Position numbers and translations under genes: made by a program
Shown: positions 35,215 to 46,900 of the stretch, piece after piece
Position numbering within the stretch: the first letter of the stretch is position 1
How the letters are laid out: each line of letters begins with the position of its first letter
Notes under the pieces: model-generated
What the model was told of the DNA's origin: nothing
The model's database searches: none
What the model saw: the letters and a program-made list of their open reading frames with translations, nothing else
Origin: Marasmius tenuissimus
Lineage: Eukaryota; Basidiomycota; Agaricomycetes; Agaricales; Marasmiaceae
DNA length: 64,000 nt
Direction: 5' to 3'
Assembly (NCBI GenBank): GCA_029532415.1
Contig: JAQOTA010000053.1
Span: forward strand, 2,232,001-2,296,000

Positions 35215-37400
35215 ATGGACGTTGTGGGAAGAGAGGATGTCGGCCCGGAGCTCTGCGGTGAAGAGCTCAATAAGCGCCCATCGACAACGGGTTTCTCATG
35301 ACTATCGCGACGACAGCGGTTCAACGTTAAAACGTTCTTACTTCAACACTTCGTTTTAAGCCTCTAAAAATACTTTGGGTGTCTCCCTGGAGCTTCGCCC
35401 TAGTATGATAGAGCCCTTCGCACTCGGAACGCAAAGGAGCATCAATTTCTCAGCGGGTGTGTACAGACGTCTACTGCCTTAAACCTTTCTAACCGTACCT
35501 CAGCTAGTCTCGATAATCCGCTCAGCCGTAGCCTTGATTGAGCTAGACGAACATCACCGCAAGGGACAGGCGTATCGAATCTCGATACTGTCAATGTCTA
35601 GGTGCACACCTTCAAACGGCTCAAAGACTTTGCATATCCTTTGGCCAATTGCAAGTTTTCACATACCTCTCGCACCCAACTCGACGCGACAATAGCGAAT
35701 CCTTGCTCGGGACAACATCAACTAGACGGCTTCCCGTCGTGACTCGGCATGTTACCGCATCGCTCTCCATCGACTGATTCACAACCGTGAGTCGGTGCCC
35801 ATTCCACCCTCAGCTCGGAGAGCAACACAAACCGCGCCGCCTCTCGAGAATCTACAAGCCTTATTAGGCCCACTAGTACCTCATGTAGGTTCTTCATAGA
35901 AACTGGAGTCGTTCTCGTTGTATTGGCGGCAGCTTCGCTCTCGCCCCTCACCATTGTCACAGCCTTGATGATTCTCGAGGTGCATCACCCCCCGTTCGGA
36001 TTTGGAGCAACGGTATGGCCTAGGATCCATCCCCATATCCCACAGAACATCTGTGTTACCCAACGGCGGGCATAGCGCGGAATCCATGTTTGGTCTGCAC
36101 GCGGATTTGGGGCACGGTCATACGAGGGTACACCCCCACTCGAACTTGCAGTCCTTCGCCAGGCGGCGCGCTCATATCTCTTTGCCAGTGATCAAGTGAA
36201 AGCGGGAAAGGTCGCGGACATGCTGCATGTCAAGCTATGGTTATGTTTCGGAATTCCTGGTCACCTTCTCCTCGTGCGGGCCCTGGCTCACCTGCTGGGA
36301 ATCTTCCTTTACCACCGCCGAGGAACACTCGAAGACCAGATCGACTCTGAAGTTTCGATAATCGACTACTGATTATGGGCTGTGGAGGAAGAGATCGCGG
36401 TTCAGGCTGCGTTTCGATGGGTAGGGAGTTGGCGTTCGGAGTCGGAACGGGTAATGAGCACCTACCGGTGACCCCAAGAAATTCTGCCAGCGGAGAGCCA
36501 CTTCATACAGGTCAGTGCCAGCGTTGATTTCAGGTTTGTTCTCACCGCTAATCCTTCTCGAGGCAGACAATTGGGGATTCATATACTCTGTGGACTGTCG
36601 GAAGGCTGTCATCTCCTCAGGAAGGGGGGCTACACCGCCCACTCAGACCCGTCGTCCTCCGCCGGCACCAGGTGCATTCACAGTGAAAGTTGGAGAAGTC
36701 AAGTCGATCCCCGCAAGTTCTGGCTACCGTGACGTATTGCCGTTCGGACTCGGAACAGGTAATGAACACGAACAAGTAACTACGCAAATTTCAGCTAGCA
36801 CAAGGTTACTCGCACAGTCGACGTGCCGGAGCTGACCTTGGGCTGGGTCACTATGAGTGCTTTCCGTGAGCCTTCCGTCTGTCGGTAACCTGGATTTCGA
36901 CTTATGCCAATGGCGATATGTGGACAATAGCTCAAAAATCCGCGTTCCCTGTGGGTTGGAGACCCGAGGGTCATCGGATGAAAGGGATGATCGGGGTCTG
37001 GTTGCTCAGAAGATGTCGGGCTGAAAGCATGAGGACGTAGCTCACCGTCGGGCTAGCCGCCACTTACTAGACTGAATGTCTATCATGCCAAAACCCGTAA
37101 CTAATGTTGACTATCATACAAATGCTTAGTACTTATCATTGCCCCGCATTTATTCGCTGATGTTGCCTAGCAGAGGTCCAAGGACAGAATGAGCTTGCAG
37201 ATAGAATGTCAGTGAGTCTCGCGCGTCAAGCATCTTGAGTACAAATGGGTTGTCGCCGGTCGGTGTTGTGCATAAAGTTTTCGAGTGGAAGTTCAAGCAG
37301 TTCAACAAGGAACTACAAACGTCGGAGGAACTGAAAAGGTCGAATCTCATAAGTCAACTGTGGCCAAGGTGGAACGATGGTAGAGACGTTGGTATCCATT
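35215..37400 (+). pseudogene. Decayed membrane-protein relic, unit between copies 6 and 7
   Basis: It begins with the conserved array block (gatgtcggcccgg at 35235). A degenerate outer segment lies near 35450-35800. A hydrophobic segment near 35890-35980 reads FFIETGVVLVVLAAAS. Tail remnants continue to about 36900. Many stops are present. The region near 36150 gives the empty site for the CACTA MITE found in unit 3. Confidence 0.42.
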
Positions 37401-37522
37401 GAATAAGTACAACAAACATGACGGACTACTTGCAATGGGGAGAGAGGAGATGGAGATTTTTGAATGGCGCGGCGTGCAGAGATATGGCATGAATAACTTG
37501 ATCTCAAAGCTCACACACGGTG

Positions 37523-39621
37523 TTAATCAATGTCCACATTGAGAGTCTCCATCGCAGTGGCCAGGCCACTTGAAACCCCTTTGGGTGATGGGAGGAATAC
37601 GGGGGACCAAAAGCTAGCTTGGCCTGGTCGAGGTCCAGAGGTCGCAGACCTCGATGTTGGTTCAACTGGAACGAAATCTCCGATATCTTCAATGTCGGAT
37701 ATCGGCGTCGAAGGTCTACTCTCGGGGGGAGATTCTGCCAACAAGACTGAAGGTTAGAAATTGTCAGAGCGATGAGAGTGATGAAGTGAACCTTGGTGAA
37801 TTTCGAACCGATCCGAGTCGTTCACAGGCTGGAAAAGGGGATGATCATATCCTAGATGACGAGCAAAATCGGTAGTGGAAGGGTCGAATCCGCGGAGGAG
37901 TTGATATTGGTGTATGCGTCGGTATTCTTCGTTGTCCCAAGAGAGCCTGAAGAACCCGCTCCTATATGCAAGTTCGTTGGGAAGGCCGAGGCCGTGACGG
38001 GTATCAGGTGAGAGAGGAGAGCGACCATCTTCGTCAAAAGACCAATAATGAAGGGAAGAGGTTTTGCACTCGCCCAGGTCGGGAGGTGGTGGGCGAACAA
38101 AGAGGTAGATTGGCTGTTGCGACTGTCGCTCGTGTTGGGCTTCAGAGTCATTCCAGTAATAGTCGTTGGTCTCTAACCAAGTGTAAGGGCAGACAAGGCC
38201 TGTAAAACATTAACAGGTGGAAAGGGAATGCAAGCCCAACAACGCACTGTAATCGCTCAAATCATCCTCCAAGGTGACTCCGCGATCGCGAAAAATCCTC
38301 CAAGCTTGCGACAGCCATGTGTGTTCTGTAGTTGGCCGCCAATGCCACTCCAACGAAAGATACTGGGGCGGGCCAGCGAGTGTAAATCTACACGAGTTGT
38401 CATGTAACCAAGTGAATGATTGCCTCAGAACTCACCTGGTCAGCCCATTTTCCAGCACTTTTCGATCTGAAAGATGGGTGCTGAAGCTCGTCCAGGCAAT
38501 GATTGCGATGTTTGCAGCGACGGCAATGGGCGTGTTTGTCGACTTTGAGATGACAGTTGGTTGCGAGACTTGTACATCGACCCATGACGCGGACAGGGCA
38601 GAGACGATTCTTTGAATGACGTCGCGATCCACTTCCTTCGACCCCAGACTTGCCAAGAAGCGCAACAACACATCTTCTTGAAAAAGTTCCGCCGTCAAAG
38701 GCAAGTCCAAATTCCCAAACCATCGCCCTCCGTATCCGATCCCAAAGGCTGGCCCTGGTGGACCACGACAGAACACTCCCCTCCCAGTATCTATCCACAA
38801 CTCGTTGACATTGTCCTTGCAACCCAATTGGAACTATAACCAGTTCATTCGAGTGTATCCAAAATTACAATGGCTACTCACAGCTACACTACTGAGATAC
38901 ATTTCGCCCCATTTCCCCATATCGGCCTTCAACTGCGATGCCGGTGCCAAATCTACAGCAAAAAAATCAGCGAGACCCGACCTAGAGCATGCCTCCACCT
39001 ACCATTGTACAATATGAGTGATGGAATTCCCGACTTGCTGTAGCCATATATTTGTGACGCATTTGACGTCCTAGCGTGACATGAGCATCCATAATAGATG
39101 ACAATTGGAGGGAGTACGCACAGTGTGGTCGATAGCATCCGAAAGTCTTCAAGAAAAGCCTGGGATGGGAATCAAACTATTCCTTGAGCTCGTAAATCAA
39201 TAGGCATACCCTATGTGCATCTGGCCCGCTATACTGCAGCATTGTAAACACCATTCCCGGCTGCTCTAGCACCCTTGCTGTACAAATTGTCCTGCAAGAC
39301 CAACGTTTCCCCTCTTCCCACCGCTCTCCATCCCCATCGTCCCAACGTCGCGGATAGGTGGAAGACCCAACATCCCTCAGCTTGAAGATCCCACCAAGCT
39401 TCACCTTGAAATACTACGACAATGATCAGATTCTAGCGATTCGAAAACCAATTTTATCCACTCACCTCATCGAATTCTGAAGGTTCCTCCTCCTTCGCTT
39501 GGATGATAGTCGTTGTATAATTGTTGGTGTTGTTGTTGTTGTACTGATCTCTCTGAACCTGGTTGAAGGTACCGCCGGTAATCTGAAAGTTCCGCGCCTT
39601 GTGGAAGAACTGGTTAGACAT
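37523..39621 (-). CDS. Tandem family copy 7 (FNQVQRDQ-type)
   Basis: The ATG at 39621 starts MSNQFFHKARNFQITGG. The motif then reads TFNQVQRDQ, with Arg where the other copies have Gly. An Asn/Thr-rich stretch longer than in other copies follows. Exon 6 keeps GRGVFCRGPPGP and VLLRFLASLGSKEVD and has a longer Ala/Ile insertion before VLENGLTR. Exon 8 keeps SSLHYWSFDEDGRSPLSPD and RGFDPSTTDFARHLGY. The last exon, from about 37727, begins LLAESPPESRPSTP and ends TLNVDID. No disabling change was seen in the exons followed. Confidence 0.74.
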
Positions 39622-41500
39622 TGAATCTGCGAGCGGAAGGGTTTGATAGAGGGGAGAAGGGTGATGGTCAAGGGATAAGGCAAGTCGCTCTGATGCATGG
39701 TGCTCGACAGCAACACCCGATTGGGACCTTCGCACGACCACTGCTTATTTCGGTAGGAATCAGACCGCTGTCAACGGCGCAGTCCAAGAATACGACTCAC
39801 CGGAGTAGCAACACCCTCTTTAATTCTACCTCCTGTCACGGGTTCTCATTCAACGTTCTTGCATCCACACAGGCTTTCGATAAGGTGCTACGCAGGCTTC
39901 AGGGAAAATTGCAAGATAAACGAACATCGAAGTTGTGGGAAGAGAGGACATGTCGGCCCGGGCCCGAACGAAATCCTGAAGAAGTCGATAGGCGCCCACC
40001 GATGATGGGGCTTCCACCGCAACGCTGGCACCGACCAAGTTCCAACGCCTCCTTCCGGATCTCACACCTACCGACAAGCAAAAGAGAACGATTCAAAAAC
40101 TTGTTTGGTGTCTCAATTCGAAATTAGAGAAGCCGTTGCGCTTGGGTCCTTCAACATCCCAAGACTTCACTCCTTCCAGTACCCAAAGCACTCGTTCAAC
40201 GACAATCATGCTCAATGACTCGCAATGTCTCAAATTTTCTGTGTATGCTAGGCAACTTATCTAATCGGGGATGGCGAAAGAGAAGGAATCTCATTGGCAG
40301 TTATGATCATCACGGGTACGTATTAGTCGAACACTACCATGTCCAACCCCGCTTGATGACCTTCAGAGCACCCGGGAACGTTTTCTCTTCGACCTTGTGT
40401 CGCTCCGTAGCCCTCAATGTCGACTTGTCGCTCTCCCATCTCGCCCTACCTCTAACAATTGCAGGAAGAGTCTACGTGGTGAAGAATAACGGAATGGAAG
40501 ACCTAGGTTTTAAAGAGCTACGAGGACGCTCCGAGGTTGCCTCGAAACCACGATGACTATGCAGTATACGGGCGTGGAGTCTCCATATCCAGATTCAGAC
40601 CTTCATCTCCAGGTTCAAAAAGGTGTCCACTACGACGCCAGGTGGGTCAGTGTAATCTCTACGATAGCACTAATCCAAGCTCAACTCACCTCCACCAGCA
40701 GTCGCGTCGACCTCTACGATTCCCAACGCTGTAGTCTCGAAGAGAGACTGCCAACACGCTGGCTCAGGCATTCCTACGAACGCCGTATCTTCGAAAGCAA
40801 CATGATCCCCACCGTCAATATTCTCGATATATTATCAGTTTGAGATCATAGGTACCGAGCGTACGTGTTCTCCCTCCTGACATCTGTATCCCCTCATTCC
40901 AACCTACATCATAACCACAGAGACCTAGGTCTACAGGCCTACATACATAGGATGGATGTTTACCAGGACAGAACGGGTTACTGGGATTCCATCGAACGGT
41001 CCAATCAGGTACGTGATTATTCCTGTCTTTGTCGAGCCCGGCCACCGATGCGAGCAGACTTTCGAACTTTCAAACCTCCAATGCGCACTTTAGAAGCAAA
41101 CAGGGATTGCACGGGATGGGCTTTGGGTCTGGAGTGGCGGGTGGAGAGCGATTTTTCGAAGGTTTTGGGTGAACCGGGTGGCACCTGCAGTTCTCGGCAG
41201 CGTTGGTCGGTGGAAAGTCCTCAGACTGCAATCTGTTGTGCATAACGGCAATCGACCATACTCGTTTACTCTCTTCGCTACGATCGATTGCAGTACCTCC
41301 TCAGCGTCCGTATAGGCTCGTGACTCGCCGCTTGGGCTGTGGCCCTCGACGACTGCAACGCGACGTCCAAGAAACAGAATTAGGTGGTAAGATAGGGACT
41401 CAGGAACACCAATCGCATTACCCATACTCGTGGGGTCATGGCCGATACCAACGCGGGTTCAGCTTGGATAGCGGAAGTTTATGGGAATTAGACGCCGACG
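39622..41500 (+). pseudogene. Relic of a third unidentified family, second copy
   Basis: A duplicate of 32463-34410, lacking an 18-bp insertion near 32565. Plus-strand pieces read ESPYPDSDLHLQVQKG (about 40570-40625), SSRVDLYDSQRCSLEERLPT (about 40690-40755) and VNRVAPAVLGSVGRWKVL (about 41165-41225), then a terminal AWIAEVYGN with a stop near 41490. Frames are broken between the pieces. Confidence 0.35.
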
Positions 41501-41950
41501 GAGATTTTCAATGGGATGGAGCGCATGAGGGAGTTAAATTCCCTTTTGCGGAGATCTAGAGTCTCCAACCTCAAGGTCGTCGAATACGTACTTATGATTG
41601 TCGTACTCTCGGCGGCCAATGCGACATGCCAGTGCCAGAAGACTCGAGCCGCTGGACGTCCCAGCTCGGGGTGAGCATACCGTAGGACTCTGATCCTCAT
41701 CGATGCCACTGCCGCCTGCAGGAAGAAAAGGGACCGACGGCAGCGGTGAAGGTGGTTTTGGTGATCCTGGTCGAGAGTGAAGGCCAACGAGCAGTTCCTT
41801 GATTTCCATGGAAACTTACACGGACAAGCGGATTCAATTTCTCGAAGATGGGAGCTCTGTCTTGAGGGTTTTGAGTGTGGACTTGTTCATGCCGGATCCG
41901 TAATATGCCCCAGAAACTAGAAGAAGTACTCTGAGATATCTTTTCATCCA
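41500..41950 (-). pseudogene. Decayed BTB/POZ gene, copy B (first exon only)
   Basis: A minus-strand frame from an ATG at 41809 carries the Asp/Glu-rich first exon of the BTB family (GGSGIDEDQSPTVCSPRAG). The BTB core that should follow is missing. The stretch 41950-42290 that follows holds only a short array remnant (aataagcgctcacccgatg near 42091) and no gene. Confidence 0.5.
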
Positions 41951-42289
41951 TATCATTGAGATTCTCAGCGGTCGTGACCCCTGTGAAGGAGGCTAAGTGG
42001 GAAAAGGTAAGCTAGAACGGCAACCGACGATGGAATCTAATCCCGGATAACAGGGCTTACCGGTAGTAGTCGGCATGAAGGATGAAGGGCTCAATAAGCG
42101 CTCACCCGATGATTTCTCACTCAAACCACAATTATATCCGCGATGAGTCCTGTAGACAACCTGACTGGCGGCAATTCACTACCAATGTTCATTTCAGCTA
42201 AGTGCCTATATAGACCAAACATATACTATTCTCGAGTGTCATTCTTCGACATTTGCGCTCCTGAGTGGCCACACCAGACCTGGTTGGTT

Positions 42290-43473
42290 ATCTTCTGGAT
42301 CCCTTCTTCTTCTTTCCCCCCCACTTCCGAACCTTGGGATATGAAAAGGCAAAACAGTAAGGGAAAAGCGATTGAAATGCTAGATTGACACGCACTGCGC
42401 CCATAGATGAAAGGTTTGCCCCATTTACTTCAGATGACAACGCTGGACTTGTGCCAGGGATATTCCACAGTAGTGCCTCGTTTATGATCGTCTCCACTCT
42501 CGAATCTTCAAATACCCCGTGTGGCCAAGTTTCCCAGATGTAATGATCACATATCATGTGTCGGGTTTCTGGAGAGCTCCTGATGGTTTCACGGGCCTTT
42601 GCGATCGAGATAGCTTTCTCAGCACCAATCCAAAGGGCCTCATCGGGAGTCAGAGGATTGTCGCGTCTGCACAACTCGACGTAGGAAGGCATGAGCCATT
42701 GCGGGATGTCGTAGATATCGGCAAGAACCAGCTTTTGTATTGGGTCGAGACGGTGACTTTCGATCCCTAGAATCGCTTTCTGCCGAGCTTCAATGCACAC
42801 AAAGCGAGTAGCAATAGAGAGTAGATTGGTGTAATCCTCGCGGGACGTTTATTTTCCCAGTTTGTTTTTGAAGAATGAACTGGGAGAGGTATCAGTAGTT
42901 GACGGTACGCCAAGGCAGGAATGGCTTCACCCTTCGTATAAGTAGTCCATCAAAGCGGTGAATTCTGCTCGAGTGACATCTGGAATCACGATGGGATTCT
43001 TATCCGAGCCACCCTCTGCACCTTCAATGGGTTGAGGAGAGTCGAACATATGCCCGAAGACATCAGATTCGCGCCGAAGGAGGTGACGATGAGCTCTAAA
43101 AAGAGTATTATCCACCTGGAGAGCGCGACGAGCCAAGTATGAGTATAAGATAAAGAGAAGTGTTTCGCAGACTCACGCGAAGAACAACCATCTTTTCGTC
43201 GATGTAGTATGTCGGATCGCGAGGGATGATTGGTGTGGTCGGGGAGAAGGACGATCCAACTTCCGACGAGTATACCGTAGGGCTCAGATCCTCATCGAGG
43301 TCGCTACCATCGGTAGGAGGAGAAAGAAACGACGATGACGGTGACAGTGGTCTTGGGGTTGCTGCCTGAGACAACTTGGCCTGCGAGTGCTTCACTGTCT
43401 TCAACAGATTCCATCGAGTTTTACAAGACCGAGAGGGCTCAATCAGGAGATGACAGTCTCGTTTGAAGTTCAC
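42290..43473 (-). pseudogene. BTB/POZ-domain gene, copy C (most complete, decayed)
   Basis: Exon 1 (open from about 43473 to 43177) carries TDGSDLDEDLSPTVYSSEVG and DPTYYIDEKMVVLR but lacks an ATG in frame. After an intron the BTB core reads VDNTLFRAHRHLLRRESDVF, then DSPQPIEGAEGGSDKNPIVI and PDVTRAEFTALMDYLYEG (to about 42930). A third exon (about 42880-42290) reads REDYTNLLSIATRFVCIEA, then RLDPIQKLVLADIYDIPQWL, the BACK-like helical region seen in mushroom BTB proteins. An in-frame TAA lies just before REDYTN, one codon away from the stop in copy A. The lack of a start plus the stop argue for a pseudogene. Confidence 0.65.
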
Positions 43474-43612
43474 AGCGTCTTATACTAGGTAGCCTTGAGC
43501 ATCTCCGCAGTACGACCCAGAAGCTAGAAGGAGCATTCAGAATAGAATTTGTGATTTGAGGTTGCTGGAGGTCGTGATGATTCCTGTGAAGGAATATGAG
43601 GGCTGCGGTGGG

Positions 43613-43935
43613 TGATGAGCCGGCATGACGCCTAGCGCAGAGGACTACAACATGGCTACACTACTACTTACCAGAGAGGAGTTTAGAGAGGTTAGAGGCG
43701 AGACGTAGAAGCTCAAGCACACTATCGATTCAAGTAGAGAACTACGAGCTTATATACATGTAGAGACAATAGTAAATACCATATAAGGACGACAATAGAA
43801 ATTGTACATATGAGCATAGTGAACAATAGACAATGGAACAATAGCGAATGCATTGTCCCGCATAATACAATGGCGGGAAGTATGAACCGGGACTTCGGAT
43901 ATACCGGGATCTAATTATAGTCCACGGATTCAACA
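43613..43935 (-). repeat. 3' LTR of the copia element
   Basis: 323 bp, identical to 49693-50015. On the element strand it begins TGTTGAATCC and ends GGCTCATCA. It carries several TATTGT-type repeats ahead of a TATATAAGC box. Confidence 0.95.
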
Positions 43936-43950
43936 CACCCCCTCGCTAAG
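43936..43950 (-). promoter_or_regulatory. Polypurine tract
   Basis: On the element strand GCGAGGGGGTG immediately precedes the 3' LTR. This is the expected position and composition for the plus-strand DNA primer. Confidence 0.8.
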
Positions 43951-43977
43951 TGCAGCTGAAAAGCGCATCTGAGCGAA

Positions 43978-46900
43978 TCAAGTGGACGAATAGAATTCAA
44001 GTCCAAGGTGATCTCTGAAGCGTAAGAACTTCTCATGTCCGAGATTCTTCGTAAACATGTCTGCGGGATTATAGACTCCTTCAATAAAGAACAACTCCAC
44101 TTTACCATCTTCGACACACGATCGAATATAATGATATCGAATATCGATGTGCTTGGTTCGGCGTTCTTGAACCGGATTAGATGCAATGAAGATAGAGCCT
44201 TGATTGTCTCCGCAGATTGGAATAGGACCTAAGTCGATTCCAAGTTCAGAGAGTAGCGATCTTATCCAGGAAGCTTGACGACTGCAATCCGACAGTGCCA
44301 TATACTCAGCCTCAGTGGAAGAAAGAGCTACGGTCTTCTGGGCGTGTGATTGCCACGAGAAGATGCCGCCTGCTAACTTGAAGAAGTAGCCAGTGATAGA
44401 ACGGCGTTTGATAGGATCGGCAGCCCAATCCAAGTCTGTGAACGCAAGAAGACCTCCATCAGAATCACCATCGTAGACAAGTGAATAATCTGATGTGCCA
44501 GCTAGATAGCGGCAGATATATAGAGCTTTATCGAGGTGTTCCTTCGTTGGATTAGAAGAGAACTGGGAAAGCTTCGTAACTGCATAGGCAATATCAGGAC
44601 GTGTGCCCAGCATAATGTACAGAAGTGACCCAATCACAGACTGGAATTTGGAGCGAATAGCAGGATTGACTGGACCATCGTTGGGTGTTGGCACATAGCC
44701 AGCAGGTAAGGGCGTTGGAGCACCTTTCGCATTTTGCATCCCGAAATGTTCAAGGACTTTCTTCAGATAATCCTTCTGGTCAATCATAATCTTATTGCCT
44801 TCGCGACGAATGCTCATGCGGAGAAACTCGCTAGCATCGCCCATATCGCGGCATTCCCATCGAGCCATGAATTCAGCTTTCTTCTTGTCAACAAAAGCTT
44901 TGTTAGGACCCATGAAGAGTGCATCGTCAACGTATATGATCGCATACACAACTTCACCACTCTTCGGATCTTTGCAGATGAAGAGTCCAGCATCAGAAGT
45001 CAGACGTTTGAAGCCTAATACTTCCATGGACGAGCTGAGGGTTCGCCACCACTCAAGGGCAGCTTGCTTCAGTCCATATAATGCACGACGCAGGCGTAGT
45101 ACCTTACGTTCTTGGCCCTTGACTTTGAAGCCTTCAGGTTGTTCCATGTAAATCTCCTCAACAAGATCGCCATAAAGGAAGGCGTTTTTAACATCAACAG
45201 AAGTGATGTACCAGTTTTTGAGAGCTGCGAGAGCAAGCATCATACGAACAGTCTCATAACGAACAACTGGTGAGAAGATCTCATCAAAGTCGACACCTTC
45301 GACCTGAGAGAAACCTTTGGCAACAAGCCTTGCTTTCTTGCGACCATTCGACTTGACGTCGAAGACCCATCTATTTCTGATGGCTTTGCGACCTTTAGGT
45401 AAGTCACAGAGTTCGAAGACCTTGCGCTTACGAAGGGCCTCAAGTTCTTCGTGGCAAGCGTTCTTCCATTCCTTCTGTTGCTCAACAGGCAACTTTAGAA
45501 TATCGCGGAGTGTCCACTCTCTGATGTTAGAGAAATCAGGAGTATCGGACGTTGGAAGCGAATCGTGAACTGGAACGGCATTGTTCAACAGGTAAATCAC
45601 GAATCCTACTCCCCCTTCTTGGGTCAGTCTTTCGACTACGCTTTCTTCCTCATGCGACTCAGTGGTGCTTCCACTAGGTTCTGGAGCAGGCGGAGGCGGA
45701 AGTGGACCAGGAATCCCCTTATTACCGCCTTTGCCTTTCCTAGATCGCGAAGAGCTAGGACGATCAACTGGATGTGGAGGTTCTTTATCTCCAGTGACGT
45801 TTCTCCAAGTATTCTTATTCTCTAAGTCGCGAATAATGTCTGAGGGTCTATTTGGGTTCCGCTGTTCACCAAATATATTACCAGGTTGCGTTACACCCTT
45901 CCGCTGCCTCGAAGACCGGCGTGGACCATCCGCTGCTGGTGCAGGCGGAGGAACGGCGGGTTCGCCTGGAGGCGTCGGAGGACCAGATTGAGGGAGTGGC
46001 AAATCCCCTGGCACAGGGCCACCTGCAGGTTCGTCAACCTGAGGTTCTGATCTCTTAGAAGGTTCGGAGCGATGTCTGAGATCTGGCAATGGAGTATCAA
46101 AACCGTCGTCATCAGAGTCTTCATCTTCCGAAGGAATGTTGGGATTTTCACCCAAAGTAAATGGTTCACTACCGACAGGTGTGAAGCCACGAGTTTTGGC
46201 ATCAGGACACTTATTGTATAGCGTCTCATCGAATAGTGCAGTGCTACCTTTGAATACGGAATTATTACTTCGCATGAACAGGAAACCTTTCATCCCATCT
46301 TGGTAGCCAATGAAAGTCATTAACTCACTACGAGGAGCGAGCTTATTCTTCCTACGATCTTCAGGAATGAAGACGTAGGCTGCACAACCCATAACTCGGA
46401 GATGTGAAACATCAGGTGCTTCGCCGTAAAGCATTTCGAACGGAGTTCGCCAGTTCAAACGTTGCACAGGAGTGCGATTGTAGAGGTGGACGGCGTGCAC
46501 ATGGCAGAATTCCCACCAGGACTGAGGCATACAAGCTTCAAAGCGAAGAGCTTCAGCCTTCTCATGAATAGTCCTGTTAAATCGTTCAGCACGACCATTT
46601 TGTTGTGGTGTATACGGTATGCTTTGATCCCTCTGGATCCCATACTCTTTCAGTACTGCATCGAACTTATCTCCTTTGTACTCTCCCCCTTCATCGGACA
46701 TCCAGGTCTTGACAACAGCATTGAACTGCATTTTGACCATGGTAAGGAAGTCCCTCAAAGCGGGTACTGCCTCGTCTTTCGTCTTGAGCTTGGAGGTCCA
46801 AACGTAGGACGTGCAGTCATCGAGAAAAGAGATGTAGTACTTGTACCGGTGATACGATTCAACCGGGTACGACTTCAAATCCGAATGTATGCGTTCAAAC

